Assembly: GCA_964036195.1 (NCBI GenBank)
Contig: OZ038459.1
Coordinates: 20,457,206 to 20,521,205 of the forward strand
From: Sphaerolaimus hirsutus
Taxonomy: Eukaryota; Nematoda; Chromadorea; Monhysterida; Sphaerolaimidae
Direction of reading: 5' to 3'
DNA length: 64,000 nt
Of this stretch, positions 1 to 12,400 are shown one piece after another (position 1 is the first letter of the stretch; each line of letters starts with the position of its first letter). The notes beneath the pieces were generated by a model, which saw only the letters and a list, made by a program, of their open reading frames with translations, did no database searches and was not told the DNA's origin. The position numbers were made by a program, and so were the translations under genes.

Positions 1-100
1 ATAGATAGCTGAGCGGCCTCCGGGATAGATAGATAGCTGGGCGGTTTGGGGGGGGGGTAACCCCCCCCCAACCCCCCCCATTCGAGACCCCTGTTTTTGC
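1..100. repeat. Fragment of R1 repeat (GATAGATAGCTGG type)
   Basis: A piece of the repeat family that recurs at 430-872, 7964-8460 and 26264-26732. It shows GATAGATAGCTG units next to a GGGGGGG / CCCCCCC pair. The left end is outside the window. No coding capacity is seen. Confidence 0.6.
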
Positions 101-429
101 GTCTGTTATGATTTGATAACTGCGGATATTTATCGACCTTTGTTGCTGGCTAACGTTCAAAATGTTAAGGAGGGGGTTCGAATTCGGAAGTACCTAAATA
201 GAAACGTGGGTGTAACGGATTGAAGTGGTTCAAACCGGATTTTGGGAGGGTTTTTTTGAGTTTTTTTAAAATAATTTCTTATTGGTTCTGGAACAGTGGT
301 TTGACATCAAATTTTGTAGGCCATAAATGGCCATCTTTAACACACTGCTTTTACACTGAAATTTAAAAATTTTTTGGAAAACTTGAACGTATTTGTGGTG
401 TTTGCGAATAATTAACTGCGTGTGGCAGA

Positions 430-872
430 GTTATACTAGATTTTGGATGGATAGCTGAACGGCCTCCGAGATAGATAGATAAATAGCTGGAAAAAAAATT
501 TTGTGGGGGGGTTGCGGGGGTTCGTTATGTAAGCTTTTTCAAGGTGTAGAATGCAGAAAAGGGGGAAATCGCTGAAAATAGATGAGTAGCGAAAAACATG
601 TTATATAAGTAGGTAAATATAGCACCAAAAAAGCTGAAAATAGGGAATAAGGAACATGAACTGGTGATTTTGAAGGTGAAAATGTATAAAAGGTAAGAAA
701 ATTCGCGATTTTGAGCAAAAATAGTGCAATTTCTTAAAAATCGCTCCAGATAGGTAGATACCTGGGCTATTTGGGGGGGGGGGTTCAGGGGATATTAGCC
801 AAAAATTTCACCTCTGGTATACATAGATAGCTGTGTCATCTGGTAGGTACCCCCATTCGAGATTGAGACCCC
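430..872. repeat. R1-family MITE, degraded copy
   Basis: The sequence runs parallel to the full R1 copy at 26264-26732: GATAGATAGATAAATAGCTGG, then a G-rich run and GCGGGGGTTC, then AAGGTGTAGAA...GGGGGAAATCGC, and finally the TTGAGCAAAAAT...TCGCTCCAGATAGGTAGATA block. The CAGGGGTTT-type ends and target duplication seen in better copies are not clear here, so it is an old copy. Confidence 0.6.
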
Positions 873-3780
873 TTTTTTGAAACAGTAAAAGTTATCAGTG
901 AACAGTGAAAAGTGGTTTAATTCAAATCGTAATCAAGTAAACACAATGCTAAAATAATGTCTTTCAAAAGTAAGAGTAACGTTCTGTCTATGTAAATACA
1001 TTAAAATTGATTCCCTCCGGTCCGAAGTTTTTCATTTCTTAAGTCATGAATAGTCTGAATGGGGAAATGGCCCGCAAATTGTGATGCATGAAGACAATTG
1101 AAACCTTCATTTGTTACCTATTAGCAGATACTTTTGCTGTCACTCGGCCATATTTCTATGCCGTAAATGTTGGAATGTAAAAACACACTGACCGCACACT
1201 TTAAATTAACTCTACCATATCCCATCTGAATAAAAACCAGGGCTTTATTCTCCTCATCACATTAAAACAGTGAGAAGAATTTGGTAATTTTTTTGATAAG
1301 AAAAGATACAGCTGGTAAGTCGAGTGACAAGTAAATGTCCAAATGAAAATACCTGTCACTTTAAAAGTTTTATTGTCGCTTGATTACAACCTATAATTTT
1401 AGTACTTACCACTTTTCTTATCGCGGAACGGGAACATAAATCTAGCAGCGAAATGTATATTCAATTCAACACATTACGGTATCCATGTTCTAAGAAAACT
1501 TCTTGCGCAGCTGTCTAATTGCTTCTAGGTGGAAGTGCTTCATATCGCGAAATTTTCAATGCATGCAATTTTGATAAAATGTTTGGGAAAATGAAGTGTG
1601 CCGTTTGTGATTTTTGATCTGAACAAAATTGTGGCCATTCGTCAAATGGGGGGGGGGCTTCAAACATTGGCTCCACACATATTAGTTTATCGATAGTCAA
1701 CTGAGCTGGAAGTCTACTTTTAAATGGTTATAAACAGTTGACGGTTCAGTTGACGGGAACGTATCATTTGTGTCCTGTCTGGTTGACAGAGCCAGAAACT
1801 TTGACATTCCTGTGGATATAAACACGTTAAAAAGAGATTTCAGTTGACCACTTTCTTTAGTTGACGAACGGCGAGCGATCAACTATTGAGTAAAGCCACA
1901 CTAAATGTAATTAGTGAGAAAAAAAGATCTAGGCAAAATGATTCCAATTAATACCAAAGTACCTATGTAAAAAGTTTAAAATGATTGTGTTTTCACGATT
2001 TTTTTTCCATTCCTCATAAAAGACATTACCATAATACCAAAAATCTTGTTTCAAATAGTATCTTCAGAAGGTCAAATCACTTATGTGCACCAAAGCAAAA
2101 TGTGCACACACATCTATTTGATTGATAGCTCAAATTGAAGTGTGAACAATAAGCTTTTTGGTGTAGCTTATAGTGCTTGTGACATATCACTTGTCTCTTT
2201 TGAGTGGACATAACATACAAATCAGTGCACATAGTGGTGTAAAACATATGTTTTCTGCTTGCACAATAGTAGGGCTGGGAAATATTGAATTAGTTGGGCT
2301 TTTTTGGCAATTTTTGGAATTTAAATTTGGCTGGTGTTATGGCAGGCTGTTTTTTACTGAATGGAAAGTCGTTTAAGTGCCTATTCAGTAGGTATTAGCA
2401 AAAATTATGCACCCTAATTAGCATATAATTTCAACAAAAAAAACGACTGGCCGCTTTTCATAGATTCCGTAGGATTTTTTGTGTCATAAATAGCTTACTT
2501 TACTGTATACTATTTAGCATCAATCGAAATATTCTGCATTAGGCAACATTTGTTAAGCCGGGGCCGCCAAAAAAAAACGAGGAAAAAACAAAAACAAAAT
2601 TTCCCCTCCAAAAGATCAGACGGGAGAAAAATTGATGTCACTGCATTTTATGTCGGTGCCATTTTGTCAACAATTTATCTCTTGTCACTCGATCTGGGCG
2701 CCCGATTCAGAACCCATTGTTCTCGAATCATCGGCGCATATCAATTCCGCCGTCGGTTTGCGCCCAGTTTTTGCGTACCCGTTCATAAAGGGACGCGCCG
2801 GGAATATTGAAGGGTTACCCGATAATGTGGGTTACCCAATTTTCATTTTTGTTGGGAATTGGGTGTTTTGGGTTGGGTATTTCATCGCTGCGCGCGATTT
2901 GGGTGTTACCCATTTTGGGTAAGCTGGGTTATTGGGTAACCATTGCGTGGGTATATGCTTAACGAAGATGCATGTCATATTTACATTAGTTAGGGGTAAG
3001 CCTTTGGTCTTGGTGCCTGTCATAAATGTGAACTGCAGGGATGAAATTGCTGTATGTACTAATGTTTGTTGGTAATGCCTTTGTTATGTATACACGTATT
3101 TGAGTGCATATGATATTTTGTCAAATTGGAAAATATATATTTGCCATTTCGATTTGTTTGTATTCTAAAAAAGATTTTATTTGAAAATTTTTTAATTGTT
3201 AGATGCGGGGGCGTGCGGAACAAAACTGAATTAATGCGTTGATTGATATAAATATCTTATAAATTAAGACGTTGTAAATAGATATTTATTGATATATTTA
3301 GAAACTATAGATTTGACTTTTACGAATATATTGGTGTTATGCAAGAGGGGGTCATATCTAAGCCAAGCCACGGTGCTTTTTCAAACTACAATACCATTTA
3401 GTAAAAGTAGCTTAATTGGTAGGGATTAGAGAATATCGCATAATAGGACAGATAGTTCGCAAAAAATGGGCTGACCAAAACCGATACAAAATGAAGAATT
3501 AATTATTTATTAACAAATAAAAATAAATTGCTTATTATAAAAGCTGCCGGCGCATGAACGGTAGTGGGTGGGAGGAGTGCGGCGCTGCAGCAAGTGCAAT
3601 CACAGTCGAACAAAATGCATGAAGTGATATCGCATGCATTGCGTGTGCACTATGCAAATGAGGTGTTTTCCATTTGTGAATGACTGCAGCTAGGCTCCGC
3701 CCCCCTGACCCGTTTTGTGCCCGGATTTCGCTCGTCTAGATGATGGGGAAATTTGCAAGAAGTGACAGTACGATACTATG
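873..3780. other. AT-rich stretch without a recognisable gene
   Basis: No ORF here resembles a known protein. A small foldback is visible at about 1295-1425, where GATAAGAAAAGATACAGCTGGTAAG is answered by CTTACCACTTTTCTTATC in inverted form. A GC-richer patch at 2550-2790 and a run of GGGTTACCC-like words at 2800-2950 stand out. I assign no function. Confidence 0.5.
2800..2950. repeat. GGGTTACCCA-type local repeat
   Basis: The words GGGTTACCC, GGGTGTT, TTGGGTTGGGT and GGGTTATTGGGTAACC recur within about 150 bp and partly pair with each other in inverted orientation. This may be a decayed foldback element. No target duplication was identified. Confidence 0.4.
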
Positions 3781-3789
3781 GCACTGTGG

Positions 3790-4066
3790 ATACTAGTTGA
3801 CGACGACACCAAATGTCAACTGGTTCCGATCCCAATTCGAAGATTTCTGACGAGCCGACGAACGACGTTCAAATTCGAAAGTGCCTAATCGTGTTGCAAA
3901 TGAAACTTGTGGTGTTGAAATAAATATTGCGGTATGCGTAATTTACAAGGCTTGCACCAAGTAAATGTGTATACAAAAATGCGCAGAGTTTGTTACTCGT
4001 CAGCAAGGTTTGAATTAGCATCGGAACCAGTTGACATTTGGTATCGTTGTCAACTAGTGTGTGTGT
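3790..4066. repeat. R2-family palindromic MITE
   Basis: Inverted arms carry ACTAGTTGAC, the GACACCAAATGTCAACTGGTTCCGAT block and its reverse complement near 4020-4065, ending in CAACTAGTGTGTGTGTAGGGCC. The same arms occur at 10808-11420, 17253-17417 and 19726-19890. The left terminal GGGCCC is missing in this copy. Confidence 0.65.
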
Positions 4067-4443
4067 AGGGCCTATATCAGAAATATTTCTGCTCAAAAAG
4101 TTTGCTTAAACTGCTCCCTACACTCTAGAAGAAAATTATCGGGGAAAATTTGGGCTAATCATTATAAATAGGCTACCTATTAAATGTTTGCTGTATAAGT
4201 TTTCTGAAAACTAGAGCAGTTTTCTGAAAACTAAACCTTCTCAGCAGTTGCTTTTGAGAAGTGGAGAAATAAAAGTGTGTAGGTGATAACTGAATGGACT
4301 TGTTACTGTTGAAAGTTGTCCCACTGTAGAGTCCGTCATACAAATCTAATGAATGTCAATATCTCAGTGCACGGGTGCCATTCATGAGGGTTGTCAGTTG
4401 TAATTATTTTTGTTCTTCCTGGAAAGAAAGTGGTTGTGTGTAA

Positions 4444-4720
4444 CCAGGCATGTAGCTAGGATTTTTTAGTGGAGGGGGGCGGATTGTATACGGATCCCGG
4501 CGAACAGGGGAGGGGGGTGTGGCACCCCCCTAAAATTAGACCCCTGTGGTAACGGAATGGTGCCTTGGCGCCAGCGCCATTCGTAGGCGCCATGGCATGG
4601 CGCCATTGGCGTTGGCATTGTTGCCAAATACTGCTGTACATTTATGCATTTTATATACATATAGAGCGAGCGGGGAGGCGCTCCCCCTGATTACGAGCTT
4701 GGTTGAAAAATGTATTTCTG
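4444..4720. repeat. R4-like MITE, one end only
   Basis: It begins CAGGCATGTAGCTAGGATTTT and runs into a G-rich block, then CGGATCCCGGCGAACAGGGG, a C-run and the GGAATGGTGCC...GGCGCCATGGCATGGCGCC palindrome. This order matches R4 copies at 10835-11275 and 14102-14537. The right end (CTGGATACG...CCCTG) is not present, so the copy is truncated or diverged. Confidence 0.55.
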
Positions 4721-5233
4721 AGTGGTAGTGATTTTTGCAATGTTCCACTATCTCAATTTCTCCCCTTTCTTAAATGATAGTTATAATTTGTAAGTGTTTA
4801 GTCAAATGACAAGTGCATAATGTGCATATGACAAGTATAAGTATTGGCAAAAAGCTTGTCATAGCTACTGATTTGGACAGCGTATCAATAAATAGCTGCT
4901 AGGACATCAACACCATGAAAAGTAGAAACTTAATGGCTCATGATAAGTGACAACCGACAACCCTCATTATTGACACTGTCTATACATACCTACAGATCAT
5001 TGTCATTGTCAACCAGCAGTGATGAAGTCTGCATGCTAGCCCTAATTGAACCCATTCAAGGTTTGCAAGGTTTGCAAAATCAGCTGTTGGAAACATTCAA
5101 ATGTGAAGCGTGAATTCATATGATACAAATGAGGCTTGGCGTTGAAATACGTGGGCTTTGAATACTTCAGAATTCACAGCGCAACAAAGTGCATTGTCAT
5201 GAAAGCTTAGCCGGGAAAATTAGCAAGAGCCTT

Positions 5234-5650
5234 GTTTACAGGAAAAATTAGTGACGACAATCTTTTTTAAAGTTTCATATTTCAAGGAAAAAGTTACATA
5301 TTATTTTGAAAACGAAATGAAGTGTACATACTACTTGACTGTACATACTTCACACATGCCAAGTTTCAGGTAATTTGTGCTTGTCGCTCATCAGTTAATG
5401 GCATTTCGAGAAAAAAAAATTTTGTCACGGTGTTGTCGAGGCCGTGACTTAGCTGCAACCACAGCATTTCCTTTAAATGCCTTCAACGTATGAGCAGCAA
5501 GCACAAATTATCTGAAACTTGGCATGTGTATATACTTAAGTAGTATGTATAGGTACTTCACTTTTTCTTGCAAGTACAGAACTTTTTATTTGATTTTTTA
5601 ATGAAGCTTCAAAGAAAATTGTTGTCGTCACTTATTTTGCAGTGTAAAAA
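5234..5650. repeat. Long foldback (inverted-repeat) element
   Basis: The left arm AGTGACGACAATCTTTTTT is mirrored on the right by AAGAAAATTGTTGTCGTCACTT. Inner blocks also pair: ACTTGACTGTACATACTTCA with the TACTTAAGTAGTATGTATAGG region, and GCCAAGTTTCAGGTAATTTGTG with CACAAATTATCTGAAACTTGGC. The loop lies at about 5405-5450. It has no ORF and looks like a non-autonomous foldback element. Confidence 0.6.
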
Positions 5651-6460
5651 CCCCCTAAATAAATGGCGGCTGAAATGTCCTATTTAATAACAAGTAGGCG
5701 CGATTTTTAGTTGAATGTTAATTGCATTATGTTTGTGTTTTATGAAAACGTTTTAGTTACTAAGACATGAAATTGTTGAGGGTAATTGTCTCTGAAATGA
5801 GGAGGCTAAATGTATTTGTAATGAATTCATTTTAATCTGCACTGCATGCTATTTAGCCTAATAAATACCTAAATATGAAATTTGTTCATATTTATAGCCA
5901 ATTAGTAGATAAAAAGTCAATAAGCCAAAAAAATTAGTCAATAGAGAGTCAATATACCAAATAAGTCGCTAAAATACATCCATGTTTTTGGTTCTGACTA
6001 CAAGCAGCTGATGTTTCCACTTTTGCCAGTAAATATTTACATGTTTTATCCTGATTTAATTACGCGCGTCACAGTTAATTTAAGTCTACCAGCAATCACA
6101 AAACCCCATGCAGATGGATTAATATTGTGAGATTTGTCTATGTATATAAATAGTGAGTCCATGGCATGGCGCTGGGGTATCCAATGGGGGGGGGGTTAAA
6201 TTAGCCCCCCCCCCAAATCGCCTAACACAACATTTTTCGATACAAATACTAAAAGTAATGCTGTGAAAAATACAACTGTCGTCTCATCATTTCCCTAATT
6301 TTGTCAAATTATTCTTATGGGAGCATTGGGTATGGAAGAGAACAGAAGGTATTAAAGAAGGGACTTTGAAACCTGTAATCGGATATATTTTGTAGGATGC
6401 GATCGGGATGCATTGAACTACCCAATGCGCTATCAAATTTAAAATATTAAGAATCATACA

Positions 6461-6874
6461 TACCGTATTACCTCGAATTATCCCCCTTAAATTACCCCCC
6501 CCCCCCTCCAATAGGGCTGGGGAAATAATAACCCCCCCTCGAAATCCCCTTCCCCCCGGAATGATGTACATCATGTATGCAATGTACATGATGTATTTAT
6601 TACTGTTAATTCGCATTGCAACTACACATAGACTAGTTTGTGTAGCTATCTACGTTTTTATGTCCAAATATATCCTGTTTTGACACATTTATTACCTGTT
6701 TTGGGTACGCAAATGCCAACTTTTTACTACGATCCTTACGAAAACTTCTGACGAAATAATGACCTTCCTCGAATAACCCCCCTCTAATAACCCCCCTCGA
6801 ATTAACCCCCCCCCCCCTCAAATTTTGCTGCGAAATAATAAACCCCCATGGGGGTATTTCGAGGTAATACGGTA
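6461..6874. repeat. R3-family MITE (TACCGTATTACCTCG ends)
   Basis: The terminal inverted repeats are TACCGTATTACCTCGAA on the left and TTCGAGGTAATACGGTA on the right. Both outer edges are TA, consistent with a TA target duplication. The interior holds C-runs (AATTACCCCCCCCCC) typical of this family. Confidence 0.7.
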
Positions 6875-7719
6875 ACTATTTTTGAATGCATTTAAAGAGA
6901 TAGTAGAATAGTTGGGTGGAATGAAACAATTCCTATGCTGGGTAGATAATATTTCGATGTCTCTCCGTGATCAAATCCAACACAATTCATCTGGCAGTGT
7001 GTTTGGCCATCGAACAACTTTTTGAATCGGGCGATCACAATTTATACCCCGACATCATTGACATGTTCCCCTGCAGTTTGTGCGAACTATAAATCTATCA
7101 TTATAAGTATGATCACCCCACCGATGGCAAAACACAAATATTAAACACAGAAACTTCTGTGTTTCTGTGTGACTGTGGTTTGTTTTACACGAAATGAAAC
7201 TGTTTTTTTTTAAAATTTTTGGGCATTGAAAACTGTTTCACGGTAACAACTTGCAATTCATGAAAAAAAAAACTCTAAAAATCTCACTAAAAACACAGTA
7301 ACATAATTACGCAACAACACAGATATTCATTTTTGAAAAAAAACTCAAACACAAAAAAGTGTTTTTCAATAAAAACTTAACCGCCATCGAATATGACACA
7401 TGCATGCACTCGTGTGCCACGATGCAGCAAAAACTGCACCTGTTCGCATGGCAATAAATAGTGATAATTAATTTCAAACAGAACGCGCTCGCTTTTGTCT
7501 GCACGCGGCCGCGGCGCCAATCGGCCCCGTATCAAGCTAATTGGATGGCCGCGCGCCGTGCAAACTTGTCGCTGAGGTTTTGACAGCCCAGACACTAGTT
7601 TACCTTGACAGTTGACACACGTGTGTCAACTGGTTTATGTCAACTCAGATTTTTAGCTTCACGTGTCGCAGAGCGATCTCCAAATGAACATGCATCAATG
7701 TTGAAAAATAAATATTGGC

Positions 7720-7952
7720 CCACACACACTAGTTTTCACCATGACTTCTGCGAATACTGAAATGGTGACATTGCGACATTCAGCCTACTCTTATTGCTTG
7801 CTATGTGTTGTAGCTTTCAAATTTTCAAATTTAAACTTTCATTAATTTAAATTAACATCAAAATTAAATACAATCATTCAACCATGTTGATAAATCTGCA
7901 TTTTAATAAAATTCAGTTTTCCCACAAGGTGAAAACTAGTGTGTGTAGGCAC
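7720..7952. repeat. CACACACTAGTTTTCACC MITE
   Basis: Inverted ends GCCCACACACACTAGTTTTC and GAAAACTAGTGTGTGTAGGC bracket about 230 bp. A second, outer inverted pair (TTCACGTGTCGCAGAGCGATC near 7665 and GATCGCTCAGTGACACGTGAA near 8480) suggests that this MITE and the neighbouring R1 copy both landed inside an older foldback element. Confidence 0.6.
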
Positions 7953-7963
7953 ATTGCTGCAAG

Positions 7964-8460
7964 CAGGGGTTTAGTAGGGGGGGGGGGTTGGAGGGGGGTT
8001 ACCCCCCAAATCCGCCAGCTATCTATCTATCCCAGAGGCCCACTCAGCTATCTATCTATCCCGGAGGCAAAAATTTTGGCTACTATCCCCTAAACCCCCC
8101 CCCCCAAATCGTCCAGCTCTCTATCTTGAGCAATTTTTGAATTTTTTTTGCTCAATCGCTAATTTTCAGACCTTTTTATAGTTTTTCACCTCCAAAATCG
8201 CTAGTTCATGTTCATTATCGCCTATTTTGCCTATACATGTGCTTATATACTTATTTTTAGCTATTTTTCCACCTACTTTTAGTGATTTCCCCCCTTTTCT
8301 TCCTTCTATACATTGGAAAAACCCATACATTGAACCCCCGCGAACCCCCCCCCCAAACCCCCCCAGCCCCCCAGAAAAATTTTCAGCTATCTATCCCTCC
8401 AGAGGAGCGATTTGCTATCTATATGAACCCCCGTGGGGGTACAAATCTACAAAACCCCTG
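7964..8460. mobile_element. R1-family MITE, full copy with 8-bp target duplication
   Basis: The element runs from CAGGGGTTTAGTAGGGG to ACAAAACCCCTG. The flanks GCTGCAAG (7956-7963) and GCTACAAG (8461-8468) match at 7 of 8 positions. An 8-bp duplication with short CA...TG ends points to the hAT superfamily. It encodes no transposase, so it would move only with help from an autonomous relative. Confidence 0.75.
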
Positions 8461-8540
8461 GCTACAAGTGAATTGGAAGATCGCTCAGTGACACGTGAAG
8501 CTGAAAACTGACACCAGTTGACTTATGTCCCAGGCTGCTT

Positions 8541-10807
8541 TGAGGTTCAAGCTTTGCATATGCAGAATCAACACAAATAAAGTTTGGCTGTGGCATGACA
8601 TGAATTCTATAGAAAAAGTTGTGCTGGTGATCATTTTGTATATTTGATGTTGCAAATGCAAATGTGAATCAAGTTAGGTAAAAGTCTGTCCATATGTGTG
8701 TATATTTTGTTGCAAAAGCTTAAAGTGAGTTGAACCTAACTCTGCAAGTGGACATGTGACATGAAAAGTAGAAAATAAGTGGTAATAAAGTCACAAGTAA
8801 TGTGAGATAATAAGCACGATTCATTTTCAAGCACTCCTGTCACTTATAAGCTTATTTACCTGCCAATTGACAATCTATTCTCATTTATTTTAAATTTGGT
8901 AAATACAATAATGTTGAGATTTTTCATGGGGTGAAAAAATCACCCCAATGAACAAATGCAGCGGTGCCATTCGATCCGGCTGCAGCATTTCGCAGTTCGA
9001 AAATGGAACATGATAAACCGGGATGAACTTTGGTCCTTGTTCTTCCATAATGGAAAAAATTGAAAAAATGTTAATGTGGGTTATAAAACGTGTATCTGGG
9101 AGAAAATAACGATATTTCGAAGGAATTTGACGAAACTGGACTTGGTGTCAATTCCACTAGTATAAGGAAAGTGTCAAGAGATATGGTAATAAAGTAATGA
9201 GTGGAATTATAAGTGCATGTGTAATACATGTAACATTATAAGTGACAGGTAAATTTATGATGTAAAGTGCTTGTTTACTTGTCACTTAATTTTCGACTTG
9301 TGATTTTACCTATCACTTGTTAATTTACGAAGTTGGCGTTATGTTAATCACAAAGAATACACCCAAAACTCTAAAAATGACCCACCAAAACATTTTCACC
9401 GCCATCACTTCACATTGGCACAATATTTTAGCGGCACGCGCACAGCACGCATACATAAGCATGTACGCAACTTTTTGGTCGCTATGTTCATGCTAATGAT
9501 AATGATATGTAATAATGACGTGATGTGAAGTGAACATTGAACATAGAGCGGCGGCATGATTACATGCAGTCGGGGGGGGGGGGGCGCTTTTGCGCGGCAC
9601 ATTCGCGTATGTACATAGGCACATTGATAAGCCGATGTACCCAACTGCTTCATCAACGCATTTGGGACTTATTTATTTGTTCCTATGCGACTGCAGCTAA
9701 AATTGAGGAATGGCTCAGGAGTAATGGTGTTCGGCATTTTTTAGTGCCACGATTTTTGGGGTAAATTTAGTGTGGATTTTTTTTGGAGGGGGGGGGTCAA
9801 AAAATTGGATTTTTAAGGTGTGGGAGGCAGAAAATGGAGAAAAGTCGCCAAAATTAGATGATAATTGGCCGATTTTGGTATATGGGTTTAGGGGATTTAT
9901 GGTTTAGCCACGAATACAGAGATGGCTGGGTTAAGAGCTGGTGCGTTTGCGGGGGGGGGGGGTAAACTCCCTCAACGACCCCCCCTCCCACCATATAGGC
10001 CCGTGCTTGAACTAGTCGGAGGATCTTTGGTGATCGGGATCGCAGAATGCGTAGAATTAATTGAAAACGGTTACTGTATTTTAATTGGGTATTCGAGGCT
10101 AGAAAGTCGGGATCGGGAACCCATTTGTATCCCCTCCTACGCGTTTCTGGCTCAAAGAGGAAATCCTCACGGATAATAAATACATTCTATTTGGCTATGC
10201 GGTAGGAGGTAAACGTTGCCAATAAGATGGGTGCAGTTTGCAGCTGCTCGCGTGCATTCCTAAACTATTTTATTAAAGCCCCTATAATTTTTTCCAAAAC
10301 TCCATATAAAGAGGAACTTTTGGGAAAGTTTTGAATTCTCGGACGAGGGAACTTGAATTGACAATTGGCAATTCAATTTTTTAAAGTCATCAACTGGCTG
10401 TGAAAACTTCCAATTAAACTTAATGAATTTGTCACTTGACCGGGGCACTTTACATGGCACTATCGCATAGATCGGCGGCGGGATCGAACTAAATCGAATA
10501 TGCGCACGTGTGAAACTTCTTACGGGCGGGGCGTTTTAAGTCCCCGAGCCAAAGTGGCACCGTGCGAAAGCGAAATTTGCGTCGCCTTCCCACGAATGGA
10601 ACGGCTGAGAAATCTTCATGCCTAATGTTTTGAATGAAGATTGGAAATGAACTGCAGCCGCGCGCGCGCTGCATGTTTGCTCGCGCGCCGCGGGTTATTA
10701 CATGCGACGCGGCGGCAGCTGCCGCTTGGAACTGTTGCCCGAAAACACATCTGGTTGATTTTCGCAACTCGAGTGCCGCTTTGCATGTGATGTGGGTGGA
10801 TAATGGC
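8541..10807. other. No recognisable gene; decayed repeats
   Basis: A degraded R1 relative is recognisable at about 9740-9910 (AAGGTGTGGGAGGCAGAAAATGG, GGGGATTTATGG). The stretch 10490-10800 is GC-rich, with CGCGCGCGC words and short overlapping ORFs, but none looks like a known protein. I see no transcript structure that I could defend. Confidence 0.45.
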
Positions 10808-11420
10808 CCCACACACATTAGTTGACATCGACACCAGGGACGTATCCAGGATTTTCGAGCGGGGGGGGCTGCTTGTTTACGGAGCCCGGCGAACGGGGGG
10901 GGGGCTCAGCCCCCCCCCCTTGAAATTTCGCCTACATAGTGACGGAATGGCGCCATGGCGCCAGCGCCATTCATACGCGCCACGCCATGGCGCCATTGGC
11001 GCTGGCGCCAGCGCCAGAAACCGCTGTATATGTATGAAATACACGTTCATACACAGTGGAGGGCACACAATTTCATGGATTTGTGTCACCGGGGAACGAT
11101 CAGCTGATAATTATGTGTTGGAGGGCAGGTCGCGCGCCAGCGCGCGAAATTTTTTGCACCTACCATGAAAAATGTATAGGAAAAGTTGCTTTTCCCGGGA
11201 TTTTTTAGGTCTCACCCCGGGAGCGGGGGGGGCTGCAGCCCCCCCCCGCCCCCCCCCCCCCTGGATACGTTCTTGATCGACACCAAATATCAACTGGTTC
11301 CGATTCCAATTCAAAGCTTGCATTTGAACGTCGTTGGTTGGATCATCAGCAAGCTCTCAATTGGGATTGGAACCAGTTGACATTTGGTGTAGATGTGAAC
11401 TAGTGTGTGTGGGCCCAAAA
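10808..11420. repeat. R2-family MITE interrupted by an R4 MITE
   Basis: The left arm GGCCCCACACACATTAGTTGAC and the right arm GTGAACTAGTGTGTGTGGGCC are the ends of one R2 copy. Its interior is split at ATCGACAC by the R4 element at 10835-11275. Uninterrupted, the copy would be about 165 bp, like those at 17253 and 19726. Confidence 0.75.
10835..11275. mobile_element. R4-family hAT-type MITE nested in R2
   Basis: The 441-bp element starts CAGGGACGTATCCAGGATTTT and ends CTGGATACGTTCTTG. Perfect 8-bp direct repeats ATCGACAC flank it at 10827-10834 and 11276-11283. The interior has long G- and C-runs around GCTGCAGC and a GGCGCCATGGCGCC palindrome. It has no transposase. Confidence 0.85.
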
Positions 11421-12170
11421 GCTAGCAATTAGCTTCCACACACTTTCAGAATAGGAAACTTCATAAACTTATTTAAGCAATATTCCATGCCAAACTTTTC
11501 TTGAAGTCATGAACATTTGACAAAAAGCAGTACATAACAATTCAACAGAAAAAGTGGATATTTTTGGCAGTAATCACCATTTATAAGTTTATCAAACAGC
11601 TCCACAGCCATTCTATGGCTTTATATATAATATCACAAAGTACTGCCACTTGTCTGTATATGTTGACTCATTAGTACTGACCATATTTGGAAGCTTTTGC
11701 CAAAAAATCTTTTCAAATGGTCATTAAAAACGTGTTTTTCATCCATAGTCTGATTTTTGGTTATCGCGATCAGCTGACCAGCCTCCAGTATAAATAAATA
11801 GCTAGAGCCAACTTATTCCCAACCCCTACCAAATGCCCGGATGACAAAATGATCTTTTTCACTGTATTTCTATGCAAAATCACAATTTGTCAAGCCATCC
11901 GTGCAAGGTTGTTAAAAACATCGCAATACCAAAATAGGTTTACTACCCCCTTCACTGCGCGTTCCACCTGCGGGTGTGCAGTACATCCCAGCGCACCCCC
12001 AGCCCTACTGCGAGCGCTGGTGAACAGTGATGTCTGACAACTTTGGCACGATTAGCCGTGGAAGGGCGCTTAATTATTTATCCTGGCGCTGTGGCGCTGT
12101 TTGGCGCCAGAGCCATGAATGCCTGCACCTTGGCGTGTTACCTGGTACCCACCAGGCATGCTGAAAAGGC
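11421..12170. other. No recognisable gene
   Basis: AT-rich sequence. A GC-rich patch at 11940-12130 carries GGCGCTGTGGCGC words like the GGCGCC repeat family. Nothing here is convincingly coding. Confidence 0.4.
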
Positions 12171-12171
12171 G

Positions 12172-12400
12172 CCACACACATTAGTTTTCTGGCAAAATTT
12201 CAAAAAATTGTAAAACTCAAATCCAAGTCGAACGTATTTGAGTTTATCAGAATAAGGTGGCCGTCAGGCGTCAGCTGCTGTTAAAAAGGATTAAAAAAGA
12301 GGATTAAAAATTACTCATTCCGGTTAACTCAAATGAGTTCAAAGTTGAATGATGATTTTTCGAACTCTAAAGTTTCGGTAGATAACTAGTGTAAATATGT
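12172..12400. repeat. R5-family MITE (CACACACATTAGTTTTC ends)
   Basis: It begins CACACACATTAGTTTTCTGGC and ends GGTAGATAACTAGTG. The inner segment CATTCCGGTTAACTCAAATG is shared with the R5 copy at 15403-15612. The ends are weakly inverted. No clean target duplication was found. Confidence 0.55.
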
